From the NCBI RefSeq assembly GCF_020524345.1, contig NZ_JAIVLH010000003.1, forward strand, positions 243,296 through 307,295: a stretch of DNA of 64,000 bases, given 5' to 3'. The first letter of the stretch is position 1. Every line of letters starts with the position of its first letter. Made by a program: the position numbers and the translations under genes. The stretch is from Metabacillus niabensis (lineage in GTDB: Bacteria; Bacillota; Bacilli; Bacillales; Bacillaceae). The notes beneath the pieces were generated by a model. That model saw only the letters and a list, made by a program, of their open reading frames with translations, was not told where the DNA came from and did not search any database. Shown piece by piece: positions 9,187 through 16,630 of the stretch.

Positions 9187-9520
9187 ATGCTTTAATCCCT
9201 CTCTTCCTTTCCAGTAAGTTAATACAGTCCCTTATCTCTCAAATCTTTCACTAACCACAGAAACAAGAAACAGGTTAAAAGAATACTAAATGGTTTAATG
9301 AAAAATTCTCAAAATATTTCACAACCTCCTAACTTCCACTTTTGTGTTTCTGTTGATCTATTTTTACTCCAATTTTCATAACTTACACAATCCAATTGTA
9401 AGAATATGTAACATTCTTTTTTTAAAAAAATCTTTTAGGATTATTTTCTTCCTACTAAACGAAATAAACCCTCCATATTTAAAAATTGATTGACTAAGTG
9501 ACAATTAAAAAAAGTAATAA
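9187..9520. other. Promoter region upstream of the dimethylglycine dehydrogenase gene
   Basis: This stretch lies between the dehydrogenase gene and the hxlR terminator and holds no gene. An imperfect palindrome, CTTACA then 9 nt then TGTAAG, lies near 9382-9402 and could bind a regulator. I see no clear sigma-54 or sigma-A promoter and no regulator gene specific for betaine catabolism nearby. Confidence 0.35.
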
Positions 9521-9554
9521 AAAAAGAGAGTACGATAGTCCGTACCCTCTTTTT
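9521..9554 (-). terminator. Terminator of hxlR
   Basis: On the minus strand AAAAAAGAGGGTACG pairs with CGTACTCTCTTTTTT over a short loop, immediately behind the hxlR stop. The A and T runs on both sides let it work in both directions. Confidence 0.8.
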
Positions 9555-9556
9555 TG

Positions 9557-9922
9557 CTATTGCATTTTATCTTCTAGAAACTTTGTATGCTGTAAATATC
9601 TTTGTCGATAGCTTTTTCCCCATTCATACATCGATTCTAGTATCGGCATTAGTGTGTAACCCTGTTCAGTGAGCGAGTATTCCACCTTTGGGGGTACAAC
9701 TGGATACACTTCACGATGGACAATTAGATCCTCCTCTAATTCTCTTAACTGGTTAACGAGCATTCTTTGAGTTATATCAGGAATTAAAGACCTTAGTTGA
9801 TTAAATCGGAGAGTTCCCTGTTTTCCCAAATGCCACATAATCAACATCTTCCATTTACCACCGATCACATTTAACGTTAATTCTTTTTCGCAATTAAATA
9901 TTTTCTCGTCAAACCGGCTCAA
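9557..9922 (-). CDS. hxlR: HxlR, formaldehyde-responsive transcriptional activator
   Basis: A 121-residue winged-helix regulator of the HxlR/MarR-like family (PF01638). [19 protein letters not shown] is the family's opening with the conserved cysteine that reacts with aldehyde; [14 protein letters not shown] and [15 protein letters not shown] are typical. I start at TTG (AAATTGAGCCGG), 7 nt behind AAAGGAGG; the longer frame with 11 more residues would overlap that ribosome site. Length and sequence then match B. subtilis HxlR, the activator of hxlAB in response to formaldehyde. It is divergent from hxlA, and a related operator word lies just upstream of its ribosome site, so self-control is possible. 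Confidence 0.9.
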   Translation of the reverse strand: MSRFDEKIFNCEKELTLNVIGGKWKMLIMWHLGKQGTLRFNQLRSLIPDITQRMLVNQLRELEEDLIVHREVYPVVPPKVEYSLTEQGYTLMPILESMYEWGKSYRQRYLQHTKFLEDKMQ

Positions 9923-9938
9923 TTTGGATCCTCCTTTT

Positions 9939-10024
9939 AATACGCACTTTAACAATAAGTATATTTTTAGACACTATATGATTTAAAAGTGCGTACTTTT
10001 TTTTTTTGATAATTCAAATATAAT
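9939..10024 (+). promoter_or_regulatory. hxlA promoter with two HxlR-type operators
   Basis: A TATAAT -10 (10019-10024) has no recognisable -35 hexamer. Twenty nt upstream of it lies AAGTGCGTACTT (9987-9998), and a second, inverted related word AATACGCACTTT lies at 9939-9950. A missing -35 with operators above it is what an activator-dependent promoter needs; B. subtilis HxlR is known to bind two sites upstream of hxlA. Confidence 0.75.
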
Positions 10025-10073
10025 CAAAATTGCAAGAAGATTCAAACAACCAAATATTAAAGGAGGAATAGTA

Positions 10074-10715
10074 ATGGAATTACAACTAGCATTAGATTTA
10101 GTAAATATTGAAGAGGCAAAGCAAGTAGTAGGTGAAGTTCAAGACTATATTGATATCGTGGAAATTGGTACTCCAGTAGTCATTAATGAAGGACTACGAG
10201 CTGTAAAAGAAGTAAAAGAAGCCTTCCCTTCTCTTACTGTTTTAGCAGATTTAAAAGTAATGGATGCTGGTGGCTACGAAGTTATGAAGGCCTCTGAAGC
10301 AGGTGCGGGAATTGTCACGATTCTTGGTGCTACAGATGATGCAACAATTAAAGGTGCGGTTGAAGAAGCGAAAAAACATGGAACAAAAATCTTAGTTGAC
10401 ATGATTAATGTAAAAGATATTGAACAACGAGCCCAAGAAATTGATGTCCTTGGTGTTGACTATATTTGTGTACATACAGGATATGACCTGCAAGCGGCAG
10501 GAGAAAATTCCTTTGAGCAATTACGCACAATCAAACGTGTTGTTTCAAATGCAAAGACTGCTGTAGCTGGAGGAATTAAATTAGAAACACTTCCTGAAGT
10601 TATTGCAGCTCAACCTGATTTAGTTATTGTTGGCGGCGGAATTACAGGTAAGGATGATAAAAAAGCAGTCGCAGCTGAAATGCAAAAATTAGTAAAAGAA
10701 GCCGCTTTAGTTTAA
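10074..10715 (+). CDS. hxlA: 3-Hexulose-6-phosphate synthase
   Basis: A 213-residue TIM-barrel enzyme of the orotidine monophosphate decarboxylase superfamily. It condenses formaldehyde with ribulose 5-phosphate to D-arabino-3-hexulose 6-phosphate, the first step of the ribulose monophosphate pathway. The opening MELQLALDLVN, EIGTPVVINEG and the metal and catalytic block LADLKVMDAGGYE are characteristic, as is the phosphate-binding VAGGIKLETLP and VGGGITG. AAAGGAGGAATAGTA precedes the ATG. It forms an operon with the isomerase gene 15 bp downstream. Here it probably removes formaldehyde released by betaine, dimethylglycine and sarcosine demethylation. Confidence 0.95.
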   Translation: MELQLALDLVNIEEAKQVVGEVQDYIDIVEIGTPVVINEGLRAVKEVKEAFPSLTVLADLKVMDAGGYEVMKASEAGAGIVTILGATDDATIKGAVEEAKKHGTKILVDMINVKDIEQRAQEIDVLGVDYICVHTGYDLQAAGENSFEQLRTIKRVVSNAKTAVAGGIKLETLPEVIAAQPDLVIVGGGITGKDDKKAVAAEMQKLVKEAALV

Positions 10716-10730
10716 TAAAAGGGCTTGCAT

Positions 10731-11288
10731 ATGGAAATATCTTATTATCTATCACAGGTACTACAAGAATTAAACAATTCTGTTCATTATATAACTGATG
10801 CTGATGCTGAAGATCTTGTTGAAGCAATTATATCTTCGAAAAAAGTATTTGTTACAGGTGCGGGACGTTCAGGTTTTATGGGGAAGTCATTTGCCATGAG
10901 AATGATGCATATGGGGATCGATTCATATGTTGTTGGTGAAACAGTTACTGCTAATATCACGGAAAATGATTTACTTATTATTGCTTCAGGCTCAGGTGAA
11001 ACAAAGAGCTTAGTTTCAATGGCTGAGAAAGCAAAAGGTTATGGGGCCAAAGTGGCTGTTGTAACAATTAATCCTGAATCCACAATTGGAAAGCTAGCTG
11101 ATATTGTTTTAAAAATTCCCGGTTCTCCTAAAGATCAGGAAACCAGTAAGTATCAAACCATTCAACCCATGGCATCACTTTTTGAACAAACATTGTTACT
11201 GTTTTTTGATTCTTTAGTCTTAAGATATATTGAATTGGAAGGGTTAAACACTAATTCTATGTTTAGTAGACATGCTAACTTGGAATAA
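10731..11288 (+). CDS. hxlB: 6-Phospho-3-hexuloisomerase
   Basis: A 185-residue SIS-domain isomerase that turns 3-hexulose 6-phosphate into fructose 6-phosphate. GAGRSGFMGKSFAMR (phosphate loop), GSGETKSL, NPESTIGKLAD and the closing SMFSRHANLE are almost diagnostic for HxlB. I choose ATG at 10731, 7 nt behind AAAAGGG, instead of a TTG two codons earlier, which would sit too close to that site. A strong terminator follows, so hxlAB is a two-gene operon. Confidence 0.95.
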   Translation: MEISYYLSQVLQELNNSVHYITDADAEDLVEAIISSKKVFVTGAGRSGFMGKSFAMRMMHMGIDSYVVGETVTANITENDLLIIASGSGETKSLVSMAEKAKGYGAKVAVVTINPESTIGKLADIVLKIPGSPKDQETSKYQTIQPMASLFEQTLLLFFDSLVLRYIELEGLNTNSMFSRHANLE

Positions 11289-11299
11289 TAGTATGAATT

Positions 11300-11340
11300 G
11301 CAGAAAGGTATTATTAAATACCTTTCTGCTTATGAATTTT
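11300..11340 (+). terminator. Terminator of hxlAB
   Basis: Twelve-base arms GCAGAAAGGTAT and ATACCTTTCTGC (11300-11311, 11318-11329) with a 6 nt loop, followed by TTATGAATTTTTC. Nearly the same stem is used at the end of the fructanase gene. Confidence 0.85.
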
Positions 11341-11555
11341 TCTTATAATATCCATGTTTCTCTTCTATAACTTTGTTTAACCCTTTCAAGTGCCCAAAAC
11401 TTCTCTTTTTTTCAATTCCACTTACTGAATGTTTCTAGTACTAAGTTCAGCATCAATATATAAAAAGTTTGAGAGGTGATCTACATACTAAACTAGATAA
11501 ACTTATGTCGAATTTCTCTTACTATTAATCTAAAAATATAAAGGAGTTGTTCATC

Positions 11556-11765
11556 TTGTCAGGGGTTATACATAAATCAATGGTATTGCTTAGTTTATTG
11601 ATGCCTAGTGATAAAAGACTGATTGGAGTAGAACTTAAATAAGTAGAGAGAGAAATTAACCTCCCAGTTCAAACTGTACATCGATAACTAAATTATTTAT
11701 GTTGAGGTAAGATTTGTTGTTTAAAACAAGGAAACTCGTATAAAAAACTTCTAACTCTTCCACAA
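11556..11765 (+). pseudogene. Degraded IclR-family regulator (N-terminal HTH only)
   Basis: AAGGAGTTGTTCATC leads to a TTG start and a frame reading SGVIHKSMVLLSLL, then DKRLIGVELK and a stop; in the same frame it continues REINLPVQTVHR, stop, LNYLC, stop. Put together this is the winged-helix region of an IclR-type repressor (KSMxLLxLL...IxLPxxTVHRLLNYL). The effector-binding domain is missing. The intact ribosome site with several in-frame stops shows recent decay. No target can be named. Confidence 0.6.
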
Positions 11766-11770
11766 TATTT

Positions 11771-12103
11771 TTAAGCATTGTTAAAATAAGAAACAATGTG
11801 AAAAAGGTAAGCCATGTTAATATCCTTAATTCGAATTGGATCCATATTATCTTGAGGAACTGTTTTCTTTGTCCACAGAAACTCAGTATAGAGATAATTT
11901 TGGGTACTATAAAGTGTAAAAAGGAAGCCTTTATCCCAGTCAAAATCAGCTAAAGTGTTAATACTGATTTCAGTATTATTTACATCTTCTACTATAGAAT
12001 ATATGGAATTTCCTAGCTCAACATTATGGGGAGCTCTATTAAAAATATTATATCCTGTTAGTAATACTAGTAGAAGAAGAAAGCAAAAAATAAGTTTCCT
12101 CAA
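11771..12103 (-). CDS. Hypothetical exported protein, probably C-terminally truncated
   Basis: 110 residues. The first 18 (RKLIFCFLLLLVLLTGYN) form a signal peptide or anchor; there is no cysteine at the position of a lipobox. The rest (TEISINTLADFDWDKGFLF, then DINMAYLFHIVSYF) recalls small secreted Bacillus proteins that open with an INxLxxFxWDK segment, but I cannot name a family. The frame stops early, and the DNA beyond overlaps the IclR remnant on the other strand, so the end may have been lost. Function unknown. Confidence 0.5.
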   Translation of the reverse strand: MRKLIFCFLLLLVLLTGYNIFNRAPHNVELGNSIYSIVEDVNNTEISINTLADFDWDKGFLFTLYSTQNYLYTEFLWTKKTVPQDNMDPIRIKDINMAYLFHIVSYFNNA

Positions 12104-12289
12104 ATTAAATCACCCTTCTTCTTTAAAGATACCCTCTAAGAACTTTTATTCTTTTGTAATCTCATTATACTTTAACATATATATCCAATTTTGAGTTTGA
12201 AGGTTTTTTATATTTGCCCTGCCCTAGAAAAAATCAGCGATATCATTTATTAAAGAACAAATAAAGAGCGCTCATCCCTGTTTGAGCTG

Positions 12290-12735
12290 AACCCAAAAAG
12301 TTAAACACTTATTTTAAGCAGGCATGTAACTTTTTTAAATATGCATTCTCCATACGTAATCGCTCATTTTCAGCCTCTAACGCCTCTTTTGATCCTTTAT
12401 CGGCTTATTTTTCTTTGATTTTTTATCCATGTTCGATAGCCCCTTTTTTCTTTGATTTAAGGGCGTCAATTCCACCAGTCTCGAATTGATTTCTCCATTT
12501 TCGAACTAAACCTGGAGAAGAGATGTTAGAGATCGCAGCTGTTTTATTAGGAGACGTCCCATTGTTATTCATATAGTTTAGTACGTCTAGTTTAAACTGA
12601 GCTGAATAACTTGTATAGGACTTTTCAGATAACACTTCCATGCCATGTTCCTTATATTGCATAACCCAATTTCTTATTACACTGTCTGATGTACCAATAG
12701 ATGTCGCGATCTCATTATAACTCTCATTGAATCGG
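12290..12735 (-). pseudogene. IS3-family (IS150 group) orfA remnant
   Basis: On the minus strand the frame reads IGTSDSVIRNWVMQYKEHG, then AQFKLDVLNYMNNNG, SNISSPGLVRKWRNQFETGG and SKKKGAIEHG; behind a stop it goes on with ALEAENERLRMENAYLKK. This is a double helix-turn-helix IS150-type orfA with leucine zipper, broken by a stop. Its N-terminus ends abruptly where the next insertion sequence begins, so it was split by that insertion. No orfB follows. Confidence 0.7.
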
Positions 12736-12804
12736 CTACACTGAACTAGACAGAAAAATTAAGGTCAAGTAGACTACAGATACTATACTTGAGGAGAATC
12801 TACG

Positions 12805-13089
12805 ATGACTAAAAGAGAACGTCGAACATTTACTGCAGAATTTAAACAACAGATCGTGCAGCTTTATAACAGTGGCAAACCAAGAAAAGAGATTATCCGT
12901 GAATATGATCTAACTCCTTCTTCTTTAGATAAATGGGTAAGTCAAAGTCAAACCTCCGGTTCTTTTAAAGAAAAAAACAATTTAACTGCCGAACAAAAGG
13001 AACTAGCTGAACTTAGAAAACGGAATAAGCAACTAGAGATGGAAAACGACATTTTAAAGCAAGCCGCGTTTATACTAGGACGAAAGTAA
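12805..13089 (+). CDS. IS3-family transposase OrfA
   Basis: 94 residues with a helix-turn-helix (RRTFTAEFKQQIVQLYNSG, then EIIREYDLTPSSLDKWV) and a C-terminal leucine-zipper coiled coil (ELAELRKRNKQLEMENDIL) ending KQAAFILGRK, the standard OrfA layout. GAGGAGAATCTACG precedes the ATG. It is intact, but with a broken orfB the element should not move on its own. Confidence 0.85.
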   Translation: MTKRERRTFTAEFKQQIVQLYNSGKPRKEIIREYDLTPSSLDKWVSQSQTSGSFKEKNNLTAEQKELAELRKRNKQLEMENDILKQAAFILGRK

Positions 13090-13091
13090 AT

Positions 13092-13592
13092 GTGATAAAG
13101 AATAATCAACACAAATACTCGATATCAGCAATGTGTGAAGTCCTTCAAATCCCTAGAAGCACCTATTATTATGAAGCAAAAGAGCGTCAGGCAGAGGATG
13201 ACATCACATCCGATATTAGAGAGCTTTTCCATTCAAGTTATCAAAACTATGGAACTCGTAAAATAAAAGAGGAATTGATGAAGCTCGGCAAGATCGTTTC
13301 TAGACGTTGGATCGGGCGAATTATGACCGAGCAGGGTCTGGTATCTACTTATATTCTTTCTCAATTCAAACCACATTCCAGTGGCACGAATGAATCAGAA
13401 CAAAAAAATGAACTTGATCGTAAATTTATACAAGAAGAAGCATTATCAGTTGTAGTAAGTGATTTAACATATGTCAGAGTCAATAAAAAATGGCAGTACA
13501 TATGTGTATTTGTTGATCTCTTTAACCGTGAAATTATCGGCTATAGTGTCGGTCGTAATAAAAATGCCCTGTTGGTATACCGTAGTATATAA
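13092..13592 (+). pseudogene. IS3-family transposase OrfB, C-terminally truncated
   Basis: 166 residues match the start of an IS3 OrfB: the HTH_21 region (ELFHSSYQNYGTRKIKEEL, then RRWIGRIMTEQGL) and the first catalytic aspartate in VVSDLTYVRV. The protein stops shortly after DLFNREIIGYSVGRNKNALLV. The second aspartate (usually HSDxGSQY) and the glutamate of the DDE triad are lost, so it cannot be catalytic. Full OrfB proteins of this group are roughly 280 residues. Confidence 0.8.
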
Positions 13593-13600
13593 AAATATAT

Positions 13601-14063
13601 ATTAAAGAGGGAGATTTTCTGTGCATTTAGTTATTATGACTACAGGGGAAAATTCAGTTTTTTTGTAGGCTTTTTCCGATAAAGTTGGGAAATGTTTTAA
13701 CGTGTTTTGCAAAAATAAATGTAATTATTTATTAGCCCGATACTCTTTAATTCTGAATCGCTCAACTTTCTCTTCCTTTTAATTTGGTAAATTATTTCTG
13801 GGTTCAATCCTTTATAGTACGACAATGGTATCTTTTTGATTTCTGATACAACCATCCAAGCTGTGAAAATTCAAAAGGGCTAATCAGTCGACTGAACATC
13901 CCATATTTTTGACTATTTCTTGTAATATTGATCCCGGTCTTGCATGAAACCTGTAAATAGCTGAATGAAGTCTACAATGAAATAGATCGCCACTATAACA
14001 GGATAAATGTTACAACTATAACAAATAATAAGATCCATACTATGAAAGATAGGAGGAATTGAA
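13601..14063. other. Gene-free stretch behind the IS remnant
   Basis: No frame with family resemblance or ribosome site is visible up to the small ger gene. The minus-strand frame at 13913-14125 overlaps that gene and lacks support. The stretch is AT-rich and probably decayed. Confidence 0.4.
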
Positions 14064-14291
14064 TTGAAGTTGCTTGGTGTAGTAGTCTTCATTTTTTTCT
14101 TAACAATTTTAACAAATGTAGCCATTGATCTTTTAGCAGGCTATACACTTTTGAAATCATTAAACACCATTTTAAAAACGTTTACTATTATTGGGGCTGG
14201 GGAATATCTCATGTTAATCTTTCTTGTTTGCATTATTATTGGTAATCAAATCTTCTTGCACTTTAAAAAAGAATCAAAGAAAATTAATTAG
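14064..14291 (+). CDS. Small two-helix membrane protein, candidate spore germinant receptor D subunit
   Basis: 75 residues, TTG start 7 nt behind AGGAGG. It has two predicted membrane helices (LLGVVVFIFFLTILTNVAI and LMLIFLVCIIIGNQIFL) and a lysine-rich end. It lies tail-to-tail with the gerA-type operon, overlapping the end of gerAB by 8 bp. Small two-helix D-subunit genes are known next to Bacillus gerA-family operons and modulate germination. Size, topology and place fit; there is no sequence motif to prove it. Confidence 0.55.
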   Translation: MKLLGVVVFIFFLTILTNVAIDLLAGYTLLKSLNTILKTFTIIGAGEYLMLIFLVCIIIGNQIFLHFKKESKKIN

Positions 14292-15381
14292 TTTTCTTCA
14301 TACGCTTTCGAATCATTGAAACAATTAACATAAGTATTGGTAAATACAAAAACATTGGATAAACTACTCGATTTAGGCCCCTAAACCCCTCATTTAGATA
14401 TGATGAAAAATTGGTCGCTATTGTCATTGCTGAAAAGATCATAATCCCCCCGAAGGGAAACAAAATTTGCTGATGATTTTTTAGCTTAAACAAATCTACA
14501 ATACCTATGACAGCTCCATACATAAAAATCGATGCTTTAAAAAAAACGGTGATTAACATGGTAAACACAACAATAACATCAAGCCTTTGAATAAATTCAA
14601 GCAGATTTACTTTTCCTATTGTGGCTAAAGTAGGGAACGTGGTTCTCTCCATAACATCCACACCTAAAATCGCAATATTTAAACTTGCGGTCCAACTTAA
14701 AGCAAGACCACTTAATAATAAGGCAGACACCCACACTTTTTTTACTGTTCCAGACTTATTTAAATATGGAAGTAGCATTGTAAAAACAACCATTTCCCCA
14801 AATGGCCAATGGGTTACTTCTCTAAAAGCAGTAGATAGTATCGGCTTCCACCCATTCTCTAGAAAGGGTCTCAAATTGTGGAACTCAAAATTTCCAGAAA
14901 CAAGGACAAAAAAGTTTCCAGCAGCTCCTAAAAAAATTAAAATGACAAAAAATACTTCAGCTGTTCTTGCTAAGACTTCAACTCCTTGATAAAGAACATA
15001 ACATATGACAAGCACGAATGAGAGTTGGATTGCTAATAGCGGTGTTTCAGTCATGGTGGATGCAACAAGCAATTCGCTGAAGTCCCGCACCTGCCGTGTT
15101 GTAATGTGTATAAAATATAAGACATACAATAAGCCGATGATCCACCCTACATACTTACCTAATATTTCCCTCGCATATCCGGTAATAGGTAGATTGGGAT
15201 AATGGCAAAATAATCGATAATAAATAAAAAATGCGACAAATCCTGCAGACATTCCGATTAGGATGGCTAACCAAGCATCTTTTTTTGCTCCTACTGCATA
15301 ATTCACAACAACGGATGTCCCTAAGTTAAACATAAACATCATAGCGAATAGTTGAATTCCGTTAACTTTGGCTTTCTCCAT
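14284..15381 (-). CDS. Spore germination protein, B subunit (GerAB family)
   Basis: 365 residues, about ten membrane helices, of the GerAB/amino acid permease (APC) superfamily. It is the germinant-binding, integral subunit of a receptor in the spore inner membrane. Typical are the start with NGIQLFAMMFMFNLGTSVVV, the segment DAWLAILIGM and HWPFGEMVVFTMLLPYL. ATG at 15381 is chosen because AAAGGGGG lies about 9 nt upstream. It is the last gene of an A-C-B operon, 32 bp behind gerAC. The germinant cannot be read from the sequence. Confidence 0.9.
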   Translation of the reverse strand: MEKAKVNGIQLFAMMFMFNLGTSVVVNYAVGAKKDAWLAILIGMSAGFVAFFIYYRLFCHYPNLPITGYAREILGKYVGWIIGLLYVLYFIHITTRQVRDFSELLVASTMTETPLLAIQLSFVLVICYVLYQGVEVLARTAEVFFVILIFLGAAGNFFVLVSGNFEFHNLRPFLENGWKPILSTAFREVTHWPFGEMVVFTMLLPYLNKSGTVKKVWVSALLLSGLALSWTASLNIAILGVDVMERTTFPTLATIGKVNLLEFIQRLDVIVVFTMLITVFFKASIFMYGAVIGIVDLFKLKNHQQILFPFGGIMIFSAMTIATNFSSYLNEGFRGLNRVVYPMFLYLPILMLIVSMIRKRMKKTN

Positions 15382-15413
15382 CACTAGCACCCCCTTTCCG
15401 GCCTAAATTAGTC

Positions 15414-16628
15414 TCATTTTATATATGATTTTATTTTCATTCCAGTTCGTCGGATCGTTGCATTCACTACTACGTTCACTTCAGACTCAGGAAATATTTC
15501 TTCTTCCCAGTTATTCTTTATTTTTTTCCAATACGCTTTGTCCTCAATGTTGATATACTCCCCAAATCCAAAAACATCACTTTTATCCTCTTGTACGGTT
15601 TTTATTGTCGTTAGAACCTCGTCTTTAATTTCATTTTCTAGCTGCTTTTCTAACTTATTAATAGTCTCATCCTTATCAAGTTCTATAGAACATTGCGTTT
15701 CTGATACAGCACCTTCTGCATTTATTTTAATCGTAATAACTGGTTTATCTTTTTTGACCTTAACCTTTATAGTTGATTCTGCACGTCCAATATCAATTGA
15801 AAGTGCATCTTTTTTTTCACCGCAATCAAGATTCATCACGGTTTTTTCTATTTCATTATTGACCCACACCACACCCCGGGCCGGATCTCCTTCCAACCAT
15901 TTTTGCAGCTTACCGTCCTTGATAATGGCAAGTCCTTTTATTTCTAACTTCGTGCTCGGGGAAATATCTTGCATATTCGCTGTTTGATTTCCCTTTTCTA
16001 CTTTTCCATTAACCTCGATCCCTGTAATGGCTACACTTCCTTCCCCCAATTTTTTAATCGCTTGATCAGCTCGAGTACTTGGATACTCTCCCCACATCTC
16101 TTTAGTAGATTGCAAACTCCCTTCGATTTTTGCTGAAGGTATTGGTCTTAATGAAGTAGAGACTTTTAAAGCATCTTCTGCTGTATGACCTTTTACGATT
16201 AAAACTGGAAAGAGTACCCGGAATTTCGGATCACGTTCAATCACATCAAATATCTCTACCATTCCCTCTTTGGCCAATTCCTCACCAATTAACATGATTT
16301 GAATATGTGGAAAAAAAAGCTCTGCTGGTGCCTCATTTGAAATTTTCCTTAATGCTTCCTTTAATGTACTGCCTGTTTCTGAAAATGTTGTCACTGGTGA
16401 AGATTGTACATTACCACCTAGTTGTCCACCTGAGACGATACTAGGATTAATAATTTGCACAGTTGTACGATATCTATTTTCGGGATCGTCACCTCCCTTA
16501 TCCACTCCAATGCCGGATATAATACTAAAATCCTGTAATTCATTACTATCCCAGCATCCTGATAAGAAGAGAATGAACAAAATACATAGAAGAATCCTAT
16601 ATAACTTCTGAATCAGTAAAATATCCAT
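15414..16628 (-). CDS. Spore germination lipoprotein, C subunit (GerAC family)
   Basis: 404 residues. The N-terminus is a lipoprotein signal (LCILFILFLSGC) with Cys25 as the lipidated residue, then the family hallmark WDSNELQDFSIISGIGVDKG. GerAC proteins have three domains and sit on the outer face of the spore inner membrane as part of the A-B-C receptor. The gene starts 2 bp behind gerAA and belongs to the same operon. It needs diacylglyceryl transferase for function. Confidence 0.9.
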   Translation of the reverse strand: MDILLIQKLYRILLCILFILFLSGCWDSNELQDFSIISGIGVDKGGDDPENRYRTTVQIINPSIVSGGQLGGNVQSSPVTTFSETGSTLKEALRKISNEAPAELFFPHIQIMLIGEELAKEGMVEIFDVIERDPKFRVLFPVLIVKGHTAEDALKVSTSLRPIPSAKIEGSLQSTKEMWGEYPSTRADQAIKKLGEGSVAITGIEVNGKVEKGNQTANMQDISPSTKLEIKGLAIIKDGKLQKWLEGDPARGVVWVNNEIEKTVMNLDCGEKKDALSIDIGRAESTIKVKVKKDKPVITIKINAEGAVSETQCSIELDKDETINKLEKQLENEIKDEVLTTIKTVQEDKSDVFGFGEYINIEDKAYWKKIKNNWEEEIFPESEVNVVVNATIRRTGMKIKSYIK

Positions 16629-16630
16629 GA

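Larger units (their letters stand above)
12742..13600 (+). mobile_element. Truncated IS3-family insertion sequence inserted into an older IS150-type remnant
   Basis: The left end is near TGAACTAGACAGAAAAATTA, 63 bp before orfA. orfA and a shortened orfB follow in the -1 frame relation usual for IS3. The right end is not recognisable, because orfB breaks off inside the integrase core and the following 150 bp look unrelated. Confidence 0.65.

Noticed and set aside
13092..13592. Functional IS3 transposase OrfB
   Set aside because: The frame ends before the second and third catalytic acids.
13913..14125. Minus-strand frame overlapping the D-subunit candidate
   Set aside because: The plus-strand gene has AGGAGG and a coherent two-helix layout; this one has neither.
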